DNA of 64,000 nucleotides from Pseudoflavonifractor intestinihominis (GCF_040096055.1 NZ_JBBMFK010000004.1:62001-126000); one strand, 5' to 3'; shown: positions 17,448 to 26,521, counted from the stretch's first letter. A program made the numbers and translations. Notes: generated by a model from the letters alone, not told the origin.

Positions 17448-17912
17448 ATGCCCAAAACCAAGTTTCAGAACGTGATTTTCACCATCATCATGGCCGTCAT
17501 CATGGTCTATGGAATGATCGTCTACAATGTGGCCCTGAATACCGGCGGCGTCACCAACGCCACCTTTGTCATGGCCCTCCACGAGCTGCCCATCATGGCG
17601 CCCATCGCCTTTGTGCTGGAGTTCTTTGTGGTGGAGAAGCTGGCTACCCGGCTGGCCTTCAGCTTCATGCGTCCCACTGACCGCCCCCAGTTCATCACCT
17701 ACGCCATCTCCGTTATGATCGTGTGCATCATGTGCCCCGTCATGAGCCTGATCGCCACCCTGCTCTTCAAGGAGCCCAGCTTCGGCACCTGGATCCACAC
17801 CTTCGGCTGCAATATGCCCATGGCCATGTTCTGGCAGATGCTCTACTGCGGCCCGCTGACCCGGCTGATCTTCCGGACCCTGTTCCGCAAGCAGCTGGCC
17901 GAGGCCAAGTGA
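17448..17912 (+). CDS. DUF2798 family membrane protein
   Basis: The 154-residue protein has four hydrophobic helices in two similar halves, each with a short loop, the DUF2798 pattern. The function of the family is unknown. A GAGGAGG ribosome site precedes the ATG at 17448. The frame is open back to 17343 through the leader terminator, but no ribosome site supports that start. Confidence 0.8.
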   Translation: MPKTKFQNVIFTIIMAVIMVYGMIVYNVALNTGGVTNATFVMALHELPIMAPIAFVLEFFVVEKLATRLAFSFMRPTDRPQFITYAISVMIVCIMCPVMSLIATLLFKEPSFGTWIHTFGCNMPMAMFWQMLYCGPLTRLIFRTLFRKQLAEAK

Positions 17913-17929
17913 TATTCCGTTAAAAGACG

Positions 17930-17964
17930 AAGGCCCGCGCCGTCCATGGACGGCGCGGGCCTTT
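17930..17964 (+). terminator. hairpin terminator after the DUF2798 gene
   Basis: A 16-bp perfect stem (17930-17945 with 17948-17963) is very GC-rich, though the T tract is short. Confidence 0.7.
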
Positions 17965-18036
17965 GCCGCTGTATATCCGGGAAAAGAGAACTCCCGGCCT
18001 TGCCGGGGGTGGCTGACTTCAGGCGTGCTTTGTCCG

Positions 18037-18327
18037 TCAGGAGAAGGGGATCAGCTCCATGGCCAGGAAGCCGAAGAACCAGGCGAAGACGGCCGTGATC
18101 ACCAGGCACAGGGCCAGCAGGCCGTACTGGACCAGGCGGCGGCTGACGTACTTCTCCAGGGTCTCCAGGTATTTGGAGATGACGAAGACGTTGACGGCAA
18201 AAAACACCACGAACCAAAAGCTGCGGCGGAAGGAGATGATGGCCGAGGCCAGCAGGTACTGGCTGACCATATAGCAGAAGCTCTCGATGACAACGGTGAG
18301 GACGGCGCCCAGATTTTTCTTTTCCAT
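18037..18327 (-). CDS. small membrane protein, unknown function
   Basis: The 96-residue protein has three predicted membrane helices (about residues 8-27, 35-52 and 68-92) separated by short basic loops. I do not recognise the family. It lies 45 bp downstream of the amidohydrolase gene on the same strand and has a GAGAG-type ribosome site, so it may be co-transcribed. Confidence 0.6.
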   Translation of the reverse strand: MEKKNLGAVLTVVIESFCYMVSQYLLASAIISFRRSFWFVVFFAVNVFVISKYLETLEKYVSRRLVQYGLLALCLVITAVFAWFFGFLAMELIPFS

Positions 18328-18372
18328 ACTCTCTTGATACTCCAGACTTGGGCCGCATGGGCGGCTCTTTTT

Positions 18373-19731
18373 TTACAGCACCCGGCCCAGGTAGCGCCCG
18401 GCGCAGGCGTTGGCGGCGGCGGCCTCCTCGGCCTCGTCCACGGTGACCAGCTGGCCGTTCTGCACCACGGCCCTGCCGTTGACCACCGTGTAGTCCACCG
18501 CGCCCTTCAGGCCTACGGTGGCCAGCATGGACCTGGGGTCCAGCTGGGCGGCCACCAGCTCGATCCGGTCCAGGTTCACCAGGAACAGGTCGGCGGCCAT
18601 GCCGGTGGCCAGACAGCCGATGTCGTCCCGGCCCAGCAGGGCGGCGGAGCCCCGGGTGGCCAGCTTGAGGATGTCGTACCCGGTGGGGGCCGCCTGGCTG
18701 TAGGTCAGCCGCTGGAGCAGGTAGGCCACCCGCATCTCCTCCAGGAGGTTGGAGCCGTCGTTGGAGGCGGAGCCGTCCACCGCCAGACCGGCGGGGACAC
18801 CCATGTCCAGCATCTCGTGGAGGCGGCATACGCCGGAGGCCAACTTCATGTTGGAGATGGGGCAGTGGGCCACGCCGGTGCCCGTCTCGGCCAGGAGCCG
18901 GAGCTCATCGTCGTTGAAGTGGATGCCGTGGGCGTACCACACGTCATTCCCCACCCAGCCCAGGGACTCCATGTAGGCCAGGGGGCGCATGCCGAACTTC
19001 TCCAGGGTGAACTTCTCCTCGTCCTTTGTCTCGGCCAGGTGGGTGTGGAGCCGGACCCCCAGGCTGCGGGCCAGTTTGGCGCTCTCCCGCAGCAGGTCGC
19101 CGGTCACCGAGAAGGGGGAGCAGGGGGCCAGGGCCACCCGATGCATGGCATACCGGCTGCCGTCGTGCCACACCTTCACCAGCCGCTCCGAGTCGGCCAG
19201 GATGGCGTCGATGGACTGGACCACGCTGTCGGGCGGCAGGCCGCCGTCCTTTTTGGACAGGTCCATGGAGCCCCGGGAGGCGTGGAACCGCATGCCCAGG
19301 GTGTCCGCCGCCCGGAACTGGGCGGCGATCAGGTCGCCGGCCCGGTTGGGGAACACATAGTGGTGGTCAAAGCAGGTGGTGCAGCCGTTTTTCAGCAGCT
19401 CCCCCATGCCGGTGAGGGAGGAATGGTACACCACCTCCTCGTCCAGGTTCTTCCAGACCTCATACAGCGTCACCAGCCAGGGGAACAGCTCCATCCGCTG
19501 GACCTCAGGCAGGTTGCGGGAGAAGATCTGGTACAGGTGGTGGTGGGTGTTGATGAGGCCGGGATAGACCGCCATGCGGGAGGCGTCGATGGTGGACTCA
19601 GCGTGGCACAGGTTGGGCCCGATGTACTCCACCACACCGTCCCGGATAAAGAGGTTGACCTTCTCGTAAAGGGTGTCGCGGTCGTCGCAGGAGACAATGT
19701 AGCGCGCGTTGCGGATGAGCAGAGTGGACAT
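18373..19731 (-). CDS. amidohydrolase, 8-oxoguanine deaminase-like
   Basis: The 452-residue enzyme has the amidohydrolase metal site: NTHHHLYQ near residue 66, HTHLAET near 233, the YAHGIHFNDDE segment and VDGSASND near 318. The second HHH and the LYQ that follows resemble 8-oxoguanine deaminase and hydroxyatrazine-type deaminases, which hydrolyse an amino group from purines or triazines. The start at 19731 (MSTLLIRNARYIV) aligns with the family. The neighbouring genes do not help to fix the substrate; guanine or another aminopurine is possible. Confidence 0.8.
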   Translation of the reverse strand: MSTLLIRNARYIVSCDDRDTLYEKVNLFIRDGVVEYIGPNLCHAESTIDASRMAVYPGLINTHHHLYQIFSRNLPEVQRMELFPWLVTLYEVWKNLDEEVVYHSSLTGMGELLKNGCTTCFDHHYVFPNRAGDLIAAQFRAADTLGMRFHASRGSMDLSKKDGGLPPDSVVQSIDAILADSERLVKVWHDGSRYAMHRVALAPCSPFSVTGDLLRESAKLARSLGVRLHTHLAETKDEEKFTLEKFGMRPLAYMESLGWVGNDVWYAHGIHFNDDELRLLAETGTGVAHCPISNMKLASGVCRLHEMLDMGVPAGLAVDGSASNDGSNLLEEMRVAYLLQRLTYSQAAPTGYDILKLATRGSAALLGRDDIGCLATGMAADLFLVNLDRIELVAAQLDPRSMLATVGLKGAVDYTVVNGRAVVQNGQLVTVDEAEEAAAANACAGRYLGRVL

Positions 19732-19826
19732 GGAGCGGCGCCCCCTTCCTGATGATCGATGCCGGGAGATTTTTCCTCTTACTATCATATCATGGGGCGG
19801 CGGGGAAGGCAAGCGGAGAGGGCCGG

Positions 19827-20603
19827 TCAGGCCAGAATCTGGGGCAGGAGCGCGGCGGTGTCCGGGTAGGAGAGGACGGCCTTGTCGATGTCCAGGCTGC
19901 GGGAGAGCTGGAGCTTCTTGCGGATGCTGCCGGCGTCGTCAAAGAGGACGAAGTGGGCGCCGGTCTTGGGGGACATGTAGGTGAAGTAGTGGGCGCACAG
20001 CTCGTTGGAGAAGAACACCGACGGGCTCAGTTCCTCCATCTTTTTGTCCAGCTCCTCCCTGGACATGGGCACGCCCTGGCCGGTGGGGGAGGGCAGGAAG
20101 AAGTCCTGCCGCACCAGCTCCACGTCCAGGGCCACCCGCCCGGCACCGTACGCCTCCACCGCCTCGGCCAGCCGCTGGCGGAGGGAGCCGCCCGACAGGG
20201 CGGTGGGGATGAGTACCCGGGCCGTGTCGGAGCAGCGGGCGTAGGCCTCGGGGACGTACAGGGGCCAGTCCCGCTTGTGCATCAGGTCTCCCAGTTGGGA
20301 GACGATCTGTCCCAGCACCGTGAGGGGCCGGGGGCGGAAGGCGCAGATGACCCCGTCAAAGCCCCTGGCGGCGCACTCACGCATGACCTCATGGCAGAAG
20401 GGCAGAGCCTGGCCCAGGCCGTCAAAGCCCGCGTCATCGATGACCATCAGTCCGCCCCGGACCGCCACCGGCATGTTGGCCCGGAACAGGTGGGGGCCGC
20501 CGCCTACCCGGTAGGCCGTGTGGGCCAGAGGCAGCCCCAGCCGGGAGGCGGCGCGGCTGTCGGCGGGCGGAACGGTGAGAATCAGTTGGGTTTTGGAACG
20601 CAT
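19827..20603 (-). CDS. uncharacterised protein, possible TIM-barrel glycosidase-like fold
   Basis: The 258-residue protein has no signal peptide and an alternating strand-helix pattern with GLMVIDDAGFDG and GFDGVICAFRPRPL segments that recall GH18-like barrels. I cannot name a family with confidence. The ATG at 20603 was preferred to the one at 20627, which lies in the divergent promoter of yqeG. Divergent placement from yqeG may mean shared control. Confidence 0.6.
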   Translation of the reverse strand: MRSKTQLILTVPPADSRAASRLGLPLAHTAYRVGGGPHLFRANMPVAVRGGLMVIDDAGFDGLGQALPFCHEVMRECAARGFDGVICAFRPRPLTVLGQIVSQLGDLMHKRDWPLYVPEAYARCSDTARVLIPTALSGGSLRQRLAEAVEAYGAGRVALDVELVRQDFFLPSPTGQGVPMSREELDKKMEELSPSVFFSNELCAHYFTYMSPKTGAHFVLFDDAGSIRKKLQLSRSLDIDKAVLSYPDTAALLPQILA

Positions 20604-20619
20604 AATGGATGGTACCCCC

Positions 20620-20648
20620 TTGTCCATGTTTTGCCGAAATGCTATAAT
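20620..20648 (+). promoter_or_regulatory. promoter of the yqeG operon
   Basis: TTGTCC (20620-20625), a 17-base spacer and TATAAT (20643-20648). Transcription would begin near 20655, which rules out upstream start codons for yqeG. Confidence 0.7.
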
Positions 20649-20702
20649 GCAATCTATGCGGGCATGCTAAGGCTTAGAAGCAGAACAGATGAGGTGAACG
20701 GT

Positions 20703-21215
20703 TTGCCTTTTTCCCTGATACCCGACCGGGTATATCCCAGCATTTACGACATCGACCCCGCCGTCCTCAAAGAGGCGGGGATCACCCTGCTCCTGGCGGA
20801 TCTGGACAACACCCTGGCAAAGTACGGCCAGCCGGAGCCGGACCAGCCCCTGCGGGACTGGAAGGACAGGCTGGAGGCGGCGGGGGTGGAGCTCTACCTC
20901 CTGTCCAACAGCCGCAAGCCCACCCGGGCCAGCCATTTCGCCCAGGCGCTGGGCATCCCCTACCAGGGCCACTCGGGCAAGCCGGGTACGGCGGGCTACT
21001 TCCGGGCCATGGAGCGCATGGGCCGCAGGCCGGAGCAGACCGCCATGGTGGGGGACCAGATCTTTACCGATATCCTGGGGGCCAGGCGGTCCGGCGTGAA
21101 GGCGCTGATGGTGGAGCCCATCGAGCTGGCGGGCAACCCGGGGCGCTACCTCCGCTACGCGGTGGAGGAGCCCTTCCGGCTTCTGGGAAGACGAAACAAC
21201 AGGAGAGCATTATGA
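20703..21215 (+). CDS. yqeG: YqeG family HAD phosphatase
   Basis: The 170-residue protein has the HAD nucleophile motif LLADLDNTL near residue 31, the SNS motif near 65 and MVGDQIFTDILGA near 118, all YqeG hallmarks. I place the start at the TTG at 20703 because GAGGTG is six bases upstream and the protein then begins LPFSLIPDRVYP like other YqeG proteins; a GTG at 20694 is possible. It overlaps the next gene by ATGA. Confidence 0.88.
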   Translation: MPFSLIPDRVYPSIYDIDPAVLKEAGITLLLADLDNTLAKYGQPEPDQPLRDWKDRLEAAGVELYLLSNSRKPTRASHFAQALGIPYQGHSGKPGTAGYFRAMERMGRRPEQTAMVGDQIFTDILGARRSGVKALMVEPIELAGNPGRYLRYAVEEPFRLLGRRNNRRAL

Positions 21216-22057
21216 GCGCAAAATTCGGACCCGCGGGCAACGCGGAATCATTTCCCTATAAATCCTCGGTGGACGCCCCCCGCTGGCTCAGCGGCCTGGG
21301 GCTGGACGCCTACGAGTACCAGTGCGGCAAGGGGGTCAACGTGGGGGAGGACACGGCACGGAAGCTGGGCGCCGCCGCGGCGGCCAGCGGCGTAGCGCTG
21401 TCCCTCCACGCGCCCTACTTCATCAACCTGGCCAACCCCGACCCGGAGAGCCTGAAAAAGACCACGGGCTATATCATCGCCGCCTGCCGTGCGGCGGACT
21501 GGATGGGGGCTGTCCGGGTGGTCATCCACTCCGGGGCACTGATGAAGCGCACCCGCCGTCAGGCCCAGGACATCGCCCTGAACTCCCTGCGGGAGATCGT
21601 CTCCGCCGTGGACGGCGAGGGCTTTGGCCATATCACCCTCTGCCCCGAGACCATGGGCAAGATCAACCAGCTGGGGGACCTGGACGAGGTGCTGGAGCTG
21701 TGCACTCTGGACGAGCGGCTCACCCCCTGCATCGACTTCGGCCACCTGTACGCCCGCACCTTGGGGGAGCTGGAGGGCCATGAGGCCTGTGTCCGCATGC
21801 TGGACCGGGTGGCGGAGGTACTGGGGGAGGAGCGGGCCTCCCGCTTCCACAGCCACTTCTCCAAGATCCAGTTCACCCCCAATGGCGGCGAGAAGATGCA
21901 CCTGACCTTTGATCAGGACGAGTTCGGTCCCGACCCGGAACCCCTGATGGCCGAGATCGCCCGCCGGGGCTGGAGCCCCACCTTTATCTGCGAATCGGCC
22001 GGAACACAGGCTGAGGATGCGGTGACTATGAAAAAGCTGTATCAGGCGGCGCTGTAA
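21212..22057 (+). CDS. nfo: endonuclease IV-like AP endonuclease
   Basis: The 281-residue TIM barrel has the metal ligands of the AP endonuclease 2 family: LHAPYF, VIHSG, LCPETMG, CIDFGHLYAR, FHSHFSK and CES. Endonuclease IV cuts DNA 5′ of abasic sites. Some zinc-binding residues are in a divergent context compared with E. coli Nfo, so an Nfo-family protein with another substrate is possible. Coupled to yqeG. Confidence 0.85.
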   Translation: MSAKFGPAGNAESFPYKSSVDAPRWLSGLGLDAYEYQCGKGVNVGEDTARKLGAAAAASGVALSLHAPYFINLANPDPESLKKTTGYIIAACRAADWMGAVRVVIHSGALMKRTRRQAQDIALNSLREIVSAVDGEGFGHITLCPETMGKINQLGDLDEVLELCTLDERLTPCIDFGHLYARTLGELEGHEACVRMLDRVAEVLGEERASRFHSHFSKIQFTPNGGEKMHLTFDQDEFGPDPEPLMAEIARRGWSPTFICESAGTQAEDAVTMKKLYQAAL

Positions 22058-22125
22058 CGCCGCCGTACGGACGGCTTCTCGATGAGAAATCAGCCGTCAA
22101 CTTATAAAGAAGGAAGTAGATTACA

Positions 22126-23190
22126 ATGAATCATCTGAAGCAAATCGCAGCCAAGCTGCCCGAATACGGAATCGACGCCATGCTGCTCTCCAGCGCCCCC
22201 GGCGAGTTCTACGGCGTGGGCTTCCACGGCGAGGGCTATGTGGTGGTGACCGCCGGCGAGTGCCGCTACTTCACCGACTCCCGCTACATCGAGGCGGCGG
22301 AGAAGACCGTCACCGGCGCGGCCATCACCATGACCGACCGGAACCGGAGCTATCCTACCCTGCTCCAGCAGGCCATCGACGATCTGGGCATCCGCAAGCT
22401 GGGCTTTGAGGACCGCTACATGACCGTGGCCCAGTACAACTACCTGAACAACGCCCTGCAGGTGGAGCTGGTGCCCGCCCAGGGCCTGGTCAACGGCCTG
22501 CGGGCCGCCAAGGACCAGGAGGAGCTGGACGCCATGGTCAAGGCCCAGCGGATCGCCGAGCGGGCCTTTGACGAGATCCTCAAGTTCATCAAGCCCGGCG
22601 TCACCGAGAAGGAGATCGCCGCCAAGCTGGAGTACGACATGCTCCGCTTCGGCGCCCAGAAGATGTCCTTTGACCCCATCGTGGTGTCCGGCCCCAACGG
22701 CAGCCTGCCCCACGGCGTGCCCGGCGACAAGAAAGTGGAGAGCGGCGAGTTCATCACCATGGACTTCGGCTGCATCTACGGTGGCTACTGCTCCGACATG
22801 ACCCGCACCGTGGCCCTGGGCGAGCCCACCGAGGAGATGAAGAAGGTGTACAACGTGGTGCTCCAGGCCCAGCTGGCCGGTCTGGCCGCCTCCAAGGCCG
22901 GGGTCACCGGCAAGAGCATCGACGCCGCCGCCCGCAAGGTCATTGAGGACGCCGGCTACGGCGAGTACTTCGGCCACGGCTACGGCCACAGCGTGGGCAT
23001 CGAGATCCACGAGTCCCCCAACGCCAACATGCGGGACGAGACCCTCATGCCCGTGGGCGCTGCCGTGTCCGCCGAGCCGGGCATCTATCTCCCCGGCCGC
23101 TTCGGCGTGCGCATCGAGGACGTGGCCGTCATGACCGAGGACGGCTGCATCGATATCACCAAAGCGCCCAAGGAACTCATTGTTCTCTGA
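22126..23190 (+). CDS. Xaa-Pro aminopeptidase/dipeptidase, M24B family
   Basis: The 354-residue enzyme has a creatinase-like N-terminal domain (1-125) and a pita-bread catalytic domain with the five metal ligands: Asp in TMDFGCIYGG, Asp in CSDMTRT, His in HGYGHSVG, Glu in SAEPGIY and Glu in RIEDVAV. It cleaves X-Pro peptides in the cytoplasm. A gene of this family directly before efp is a conserved Firmicute arrangement. Confidence 0.95.
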   Translation: MNHLKQIAAKLPEYGIDAMLLSSAPGEFYGVGFHGEGYVVVTAGECRYFTDSRYIEAAEKTVTGAAITMTDRNRSYPTLLQQAIDDLGIRKLGFEDRYMTVAQYNYLNNALQVELVPAQGLVNGLRAAKDQEELDAMVKAQRIAERAFDEILKFIKPGVTEKEIAAKLEYDMLRFGAQKMSFDPIVVSGPNGSLPHGVPGDKKVESGEFITMDFGCIYGGYCSDMTRTVALGEPTEEMKKVYNVVLQAQLAGLAASKAGVTGKSIDAAARKVIEDAGYGEYFGHGYGHSVGIEIHESPNANMRDETLMPVGAAVSAEPGIYLPGRFGVRIEDVAVMTEDGCIDITKAPKELIVL

Positions 23191-23313
23191 GTGATTTCCT
23201 TAAAATTCTGCCGGTCAGGGGGAAAAGCCCTTGCAAAAACGGGAAGAATACGGTAGAATAGCTTGATAATATGTGAACCCCCACAAGATACCAATTTTTG
23301 GAGGACGATACCC

Positions 23314-23877
23314 ATGATTAGTGCAAGCGATTTTCGTAACGGCATGACCTTTGAAATGGACGGCCAGGTTATGCAGGTGGTCGAGTTCCAGCACGTGAAG
23401 CCCGGCAAGGGCGCGGCCTTTGTCCGCACCAAGATGAAGAACGTCATCACCGGCGGCGTCACCGAGACCTCCTTCAACCCCACCGCCAAGTTCGAGGAGG
23501 CCTTTGTGGAGCGCAAGGACATGGAGTACAGCTACAACGACGGCGATCTCTACTACTTCATGGACCCCGAGACCTATGACCTGGTGCCCATCGACGGCCA
23601 CGTGCTGGGCGACAACTTCCGGTTCGTGAAGGAGAACATGACCTGCAAGATCAACTCCTACAAGGGCAAGATCTTCTCCGTGGAGCCTCCCACGTTCGTG
23701 GAGCTGGAGGTCACCGACACCGATCCCGGCTTCCGCGGCGACACCGCCACCAACGTGACCAAGCCCGCCACCCTGGAGACCGGCACGGAGATCAAGGTGC
23801 CCCTGTTCATCAACCCCGGCGACCGTATCAAGATCGACACCCGTACCGGCGAGTACCTGGAGCGCTGCAAGGCCTGA
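23314..23877 (+). CDS. efp: elongation factor P
   Basis: The 187-residue protein has the KOW-like domain I with the exposed loop KPGKGAAF, Lys32 at the tip, and two OB domains. EF-P rescues ribosomes stalled at polyproline. The ATG at 23314 has a GGAGG site. The last 39 bases are repeated 221 bp downstream. No EpmA/EpmB lysine modification genes are present here. Confidence 0.97.
   Translation: MISASDFRNGMTFEMDGQVMQVVEFQHVKPGKGAAFVRTKMKNVITGGVTETSFNPTAKFEEAFVERKDMEYSYNDGDLYYFMDPETYDLVPIDGHVLGDNFRFVKENMTCKINSYKGKIFSVEPPTFVELEVTDTDPGFRGDTATNVTKPATLETGTEIKVPLFINPGDRIKIDTRTGEYLERCKA
23838..23876 (+). repeat. 39-bp direct repeat, copy 1 (3′ end of efp)
   Basis: These bases encode the last 12 residues of EF-P and are identical to 24059-24097. 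This copy is followed by A, which completes the TGA stop codon. Confidence 0.95.
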
Positions 23878-24058
23878 GTTCAGGCAACACCGGAGGACAG
23901 GACCGGTTTCCACACGGGTGTCGGCGGGGCCCCGCACAGCGGGGCGCGCGGCAGCGCGTACAAGCATTTTGCCTGCGGCAAAATCTTGCCGCAGGGCGGA
24001 TTCACTCCGCCCGCGGAAGTGGAAAAGGGACCCCGGACAAATTCCGATTTGGCCGGGT
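23877..24058 (+). other. hairpin-rich intergenic insert between the efp-end repeats
   Basis: The stretch has at least three tight hairpins: CCCCGC/GCGGGG near 23935, CCTGCGGCAA/TTGCCGCAGG near 23971-23994, and GGGCGGA/TCCGCCC near 23995-24013. It has no credible ORF. It looks like a short structured repeat element or island remnant. Confidence 0.7.
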
Positions 24059-24097
24059 CACCCGTACCGGCGAGTACCTGGAGCGCTGCAAGGCCTG
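24059..24097 (+). repeat. 39-bp direct repeat, copy 2
   Basis: Identical to 23838-23876 but followed by C instead of A, so this copy has no in-frame TGA. Read on, the old frame would add about 12 codons and then stop. Confidence 0.95.
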
Positions 24098-24192
24098 CGT
24101 TTATCCTGACGGCAATCTGCCGTCCGGGTGAGGCATGGCGGAATATCCACTTTCGAACGGTCCCAAGAGGATGAGTGTGAAAGGAGATTAAC

Positions 24193-24648
24193 ATGACGAT
24201 TTCTGAGAAGGTCGCGTACCTGAAGGGTCTGGCCGAGGGCATGAAGCTGGACACCGAGGAGTCCAAGGAGGGCAAGCTCATCAGCGTGATGATCGGCATC
24301 CTGGAAGAGGTCGGCCTGTCCATCGAGGACATGGAGGACAACATGGAGGCCATGGGCGAGGAGATCGACGCCATTTCCGACGATCTCTCCGACGTGGAGA
24401 AGGTTGTCTATGATGAGGATGACGAGGACGAGGACGAGTGCGGCTGCGGGGACGACGACTTCTTTGAGGTCAAGTGCCCCACCTGCGGCGAGGACCTGGT
24501 CATCGACGAGGACGTGCTGGAGGCCGGCACCGTGGAGTGCCCCCACTGCAAGGGCAAGTTCGTCATCGACATGGGCGACTGTGAGGACGACGACTGCGGC
24601 TGCGGCTGTGGCTGCGACCATGACCACGACCACGACGGCGAGGAATAA
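24193..24648 (+). CDS. CD1247 N-terminal domain protein with zinc ribbon
   Basis: The 151-residue very acidic protein has the CD1247-type N terminus (MTISEKVAYLKGLAEGMKLD), an Asp/Glu-rich linker, a zinc ribbon (CPTCGEDL at about 96-103 and CPHCKGKF at about 116-123) and a Cys/His/Asp tail. A strong AAGGAG site precedes it. The function is unknown; the family is common in Clostridia near efp. Its terminator seems to be split by the mobile element. Confidence 0.85.
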   Translation: MTISEKVAYLKGLAEGMKLDTEESKEGKLISVMIGILEEVGLSIEDMEDNMEAMGEEIDAISDDLSDVEKVVYDEDDEDEDECGCGDDDFFEVKCPTCGEDLVIDEDVLEAGTVECPHCKGKFVIDMGDCEDDDCGCGCGCDHDHDHDGEE

Positions 24649-24657
24649 GCAAGCGAT

Positions 24658-24698
24658 AAAAGCCCGGAGCGTTTAGGAGCGGTGACGTAAGAAAACAT
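24658..24698 (+). repeat. left inverted end of the mobile element, including a terminator arm
   Basis: Bases 24658-24671 (AAAAGCCCGGAGCG) are the reverse complement of 29422-29435. Bases 24677-24698 match the reverse complement of 29396-29417 at 19 of 22 positions, including the perfect 11-mer TAAGAAAACAT. Confidence 0.85.
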
Positions 24699-24721
24699 TT
24701 ATGTGAGAGAATCGGCGTAGT

Positions 24722-25605
24722 TTAGGCTACGCCGGTTTTCTTTTCTTTTTGGGCTGCTTGGGATTGCTCCCTTGCTTCCTCAAAATCAAATGCACCAATG
24801 AAGTTATAGACGATCTCAATTTCTCTAACCTTAATGCGCGGCTCGTTCTCGTCCGGCGTGTAAACCTCGGAGATATAAATTTTCTCCACAAACTCCCGGA
24901 GAACAGATGCGTCAAGCTGCTGCATATCGGTGTACTTCCTGACCGCTGCAATAAACTGTCTGACATTGACTTTCTGCTTTTCCTGTTCCTTGACTTCCTG
25001 CCGAAGATGTTCGACAAGGTTTGTAAGGTTGGTCTGTTCCAGCTCATAGTCACGGGACAGTTTGATGAAACGCTCGTCGGAGAGCTTGCCGGAAATGTTA
25101 TCCTCATACAGTCGCTTGATGATAACATCCAGCTCGGCAATCCGCTTTTGCGATTGCGTCAGGGTATCTTTCTTTTGCGCCAGCTCCTTGTCCCGTTCCC
25201 GCAGGCTTTGATCCGCTGCCCGCTGCACAAAGTCGTCCTCATACTGCGTCACATACTGAATGGCTTCCCGCAGGTTCCGCAGTACGATTTCTTCAAGGAC
25301 AACGCGCCGGATTGAATGGGTCGTACATAAGGTGCGGTCTTTGCGGTAGGTAGAACAAATGTAGTATTCCTGTTCCGGCTTGAAGTAGTTCGTCCGGCAC
25401 AGGTACATCCTTCCGCCGCAATCCGCACAGTACAGCAGGCCGGAGAACATTCCCATGTCGCCCATCTTGGTCGGGCGGCGGCGGCCCTGCCGGATTTTCT
25501 GAACGATCAGAAACACGCTTTCCTCAATGATGGGTTCCTGCGTGTTCTCAAAGATCACCCAGTCTGCCGGATCATTCCATAATACTTTCTTGCTCTTGAA
25601 CGATA
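24722..25605 (-). pseudogene. large serine recombinase, C-terminal part
   Basis: About 295 codons from KSKKVLWNDPADWVIFENTQ onward match the recombinase zinc-ribbon region (YCADCGGRMYLC then YYICSTYRKDRTLC), a long coiled coil and a DUF4368-like C terminus. The catalytic N-terminal domain is missing here; a fragment with it lies at 26522-26893. The open frame extends to 25711, but those codons are intron sequence. Confidence 0.85.
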
Positions 25606-25614
25606 GGTTTCCGC

Positions 25615-26050
25615 TATGAGCCTGTCGGCTGGGATGTGCCTGTAACACAACATGGTCGTTCGTAGGGAAAATTTCTACTAAACCACACCGGCTGCGCTTG
25701 AACGCACCCATACATTTCTATATGGTCTTCTTATAGACCCGTACATTCGCGGATTCGTCAGTTCGCCCGCTACGGCGAACATTCTAACCGTGGGTATTTT
25801 ATAGCCCCTTGGCCTATAGGCAACACAGTCTGCCTTCAGACCGCTTTCGGCCGCCGTTGCGGCGGCTACGGTTGCTCTCGGCCGTTGTCGTGGGGCTTCG
25901 TACACCGGCTTTGCGGCCGATGCACGCCCACCGAGGGCAGGCGTTTCAGGGCGTTACCCCGTCATTCCACCTGTCGGATTACCAGTTATCCAAACAACGG
26001 TATTTTGTTGTTTGTCCGCTGACTTTTTACCGCCAGCGAACGAGTCGCAC
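25615..26050 (-). mobile_element. 5′ part of a group II intron inserted in virD4
   Basis: From 26050 the minus strand begins GTGCG, the group II intron 5′ consensus, directly after the virD4 codons for EDFWV and the first base of the next codon. About 430 bases of consecutive hairpins follow (for example GCCGCC/GGCGGC, TTCGCC/GGCGAA, GGTCT/AGACC), as in intron domain I. The maturase gene and domains IV-VI are absent; the fragment is fused to the recombinase near 25610. The exact 3′ junction is uncertain. Confidence 0.65.
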
Positions 26051-26052
26051 TC

Positions 26053-26268
26053 ACCCAAAAATCTTCCGCGCTTTTTTCGCCCTCGCCCTTGGTGTTGCAG
26101 ATCAGGGTGTTTACCAGCTTCAACACGTCTTTTTCCGAGTGCAGATACCGAAACGGGTTGTATTTCATGCTCTTGGAAAAGTTGATGGTGTTCAGCACTT
26201 TCACGCGGTAGCCGCTGCGGATAAGGAGCTGGCCCACTTCACCGATCAAGCTGCCCTTCGGGAGTGTT
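26053..26268 (-). pseudogene. VirD4-like coupling protein, internal fragment
   Basis: About 72 codons (PKGSLIGEVGQLLIRSGYRV to GEGEKSAEDFWV) match the middle of conjugative VirD4/TraG coupling proteins just after the Asp-Pro-Lys-Gly motif. The fragment is joined upstream to the tnpW region at CCGAAGGGC and downstream to the group II intron. Confidence 0.8.
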
Positions 26269-26309
26269 TTGTCAAGATAAATGAAGGGAATATCTCACCG
26301 AGTTTTGCA

Positions 26310-26489
26310 TCAAAAATTCGATGATTTCACATCGTCCTTCATCAGTCGCTTCATTTTGTCCTCCAGCGTGTCCTTTGCGGTCTGGCTGAAATGAACGCCC
26401 ACCACATAGGTGGTCTTGCCCAGCTTCATGCTGAATGTTCCTGCCGGACTTGCCTGTCCTGCTTTCGTTTTGGCTGCTGCCTGTTCCAT
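26310..26489 (-). CDS. tnpW: transposon-encoded protein TnpW
   Basis: The 59-residue protein contains MKLGKTTYVVGVHFSQTAKD and KRLMKDDV, the TnpW pattern of Tn4451-like elements. A GGAGG site precedes the ATG at 26489. It is the only apparently intact recombination-module gene here. In intact elements tnpW lies before the recombinase gene; here it follows the truncated recombinase start. Confidence 0.8.
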   Translation of the reverse strand: MEQAAAKTKAGQASPAGTFSMKLGKTTYVVGVHFSQTAKDTLEDKMKRLMKDDVKSSNF

Positions 26490-26521
26490 GTGCGACACCT
26501 CCTGTAAAGAAGCCCGACAAA

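Noticed and set aside
25678..25905. Minus-strand 75-codon open frame in the mobile element
   Set aside because: It lies within the hairpin-rich intron-like stretch and resembles no protein.
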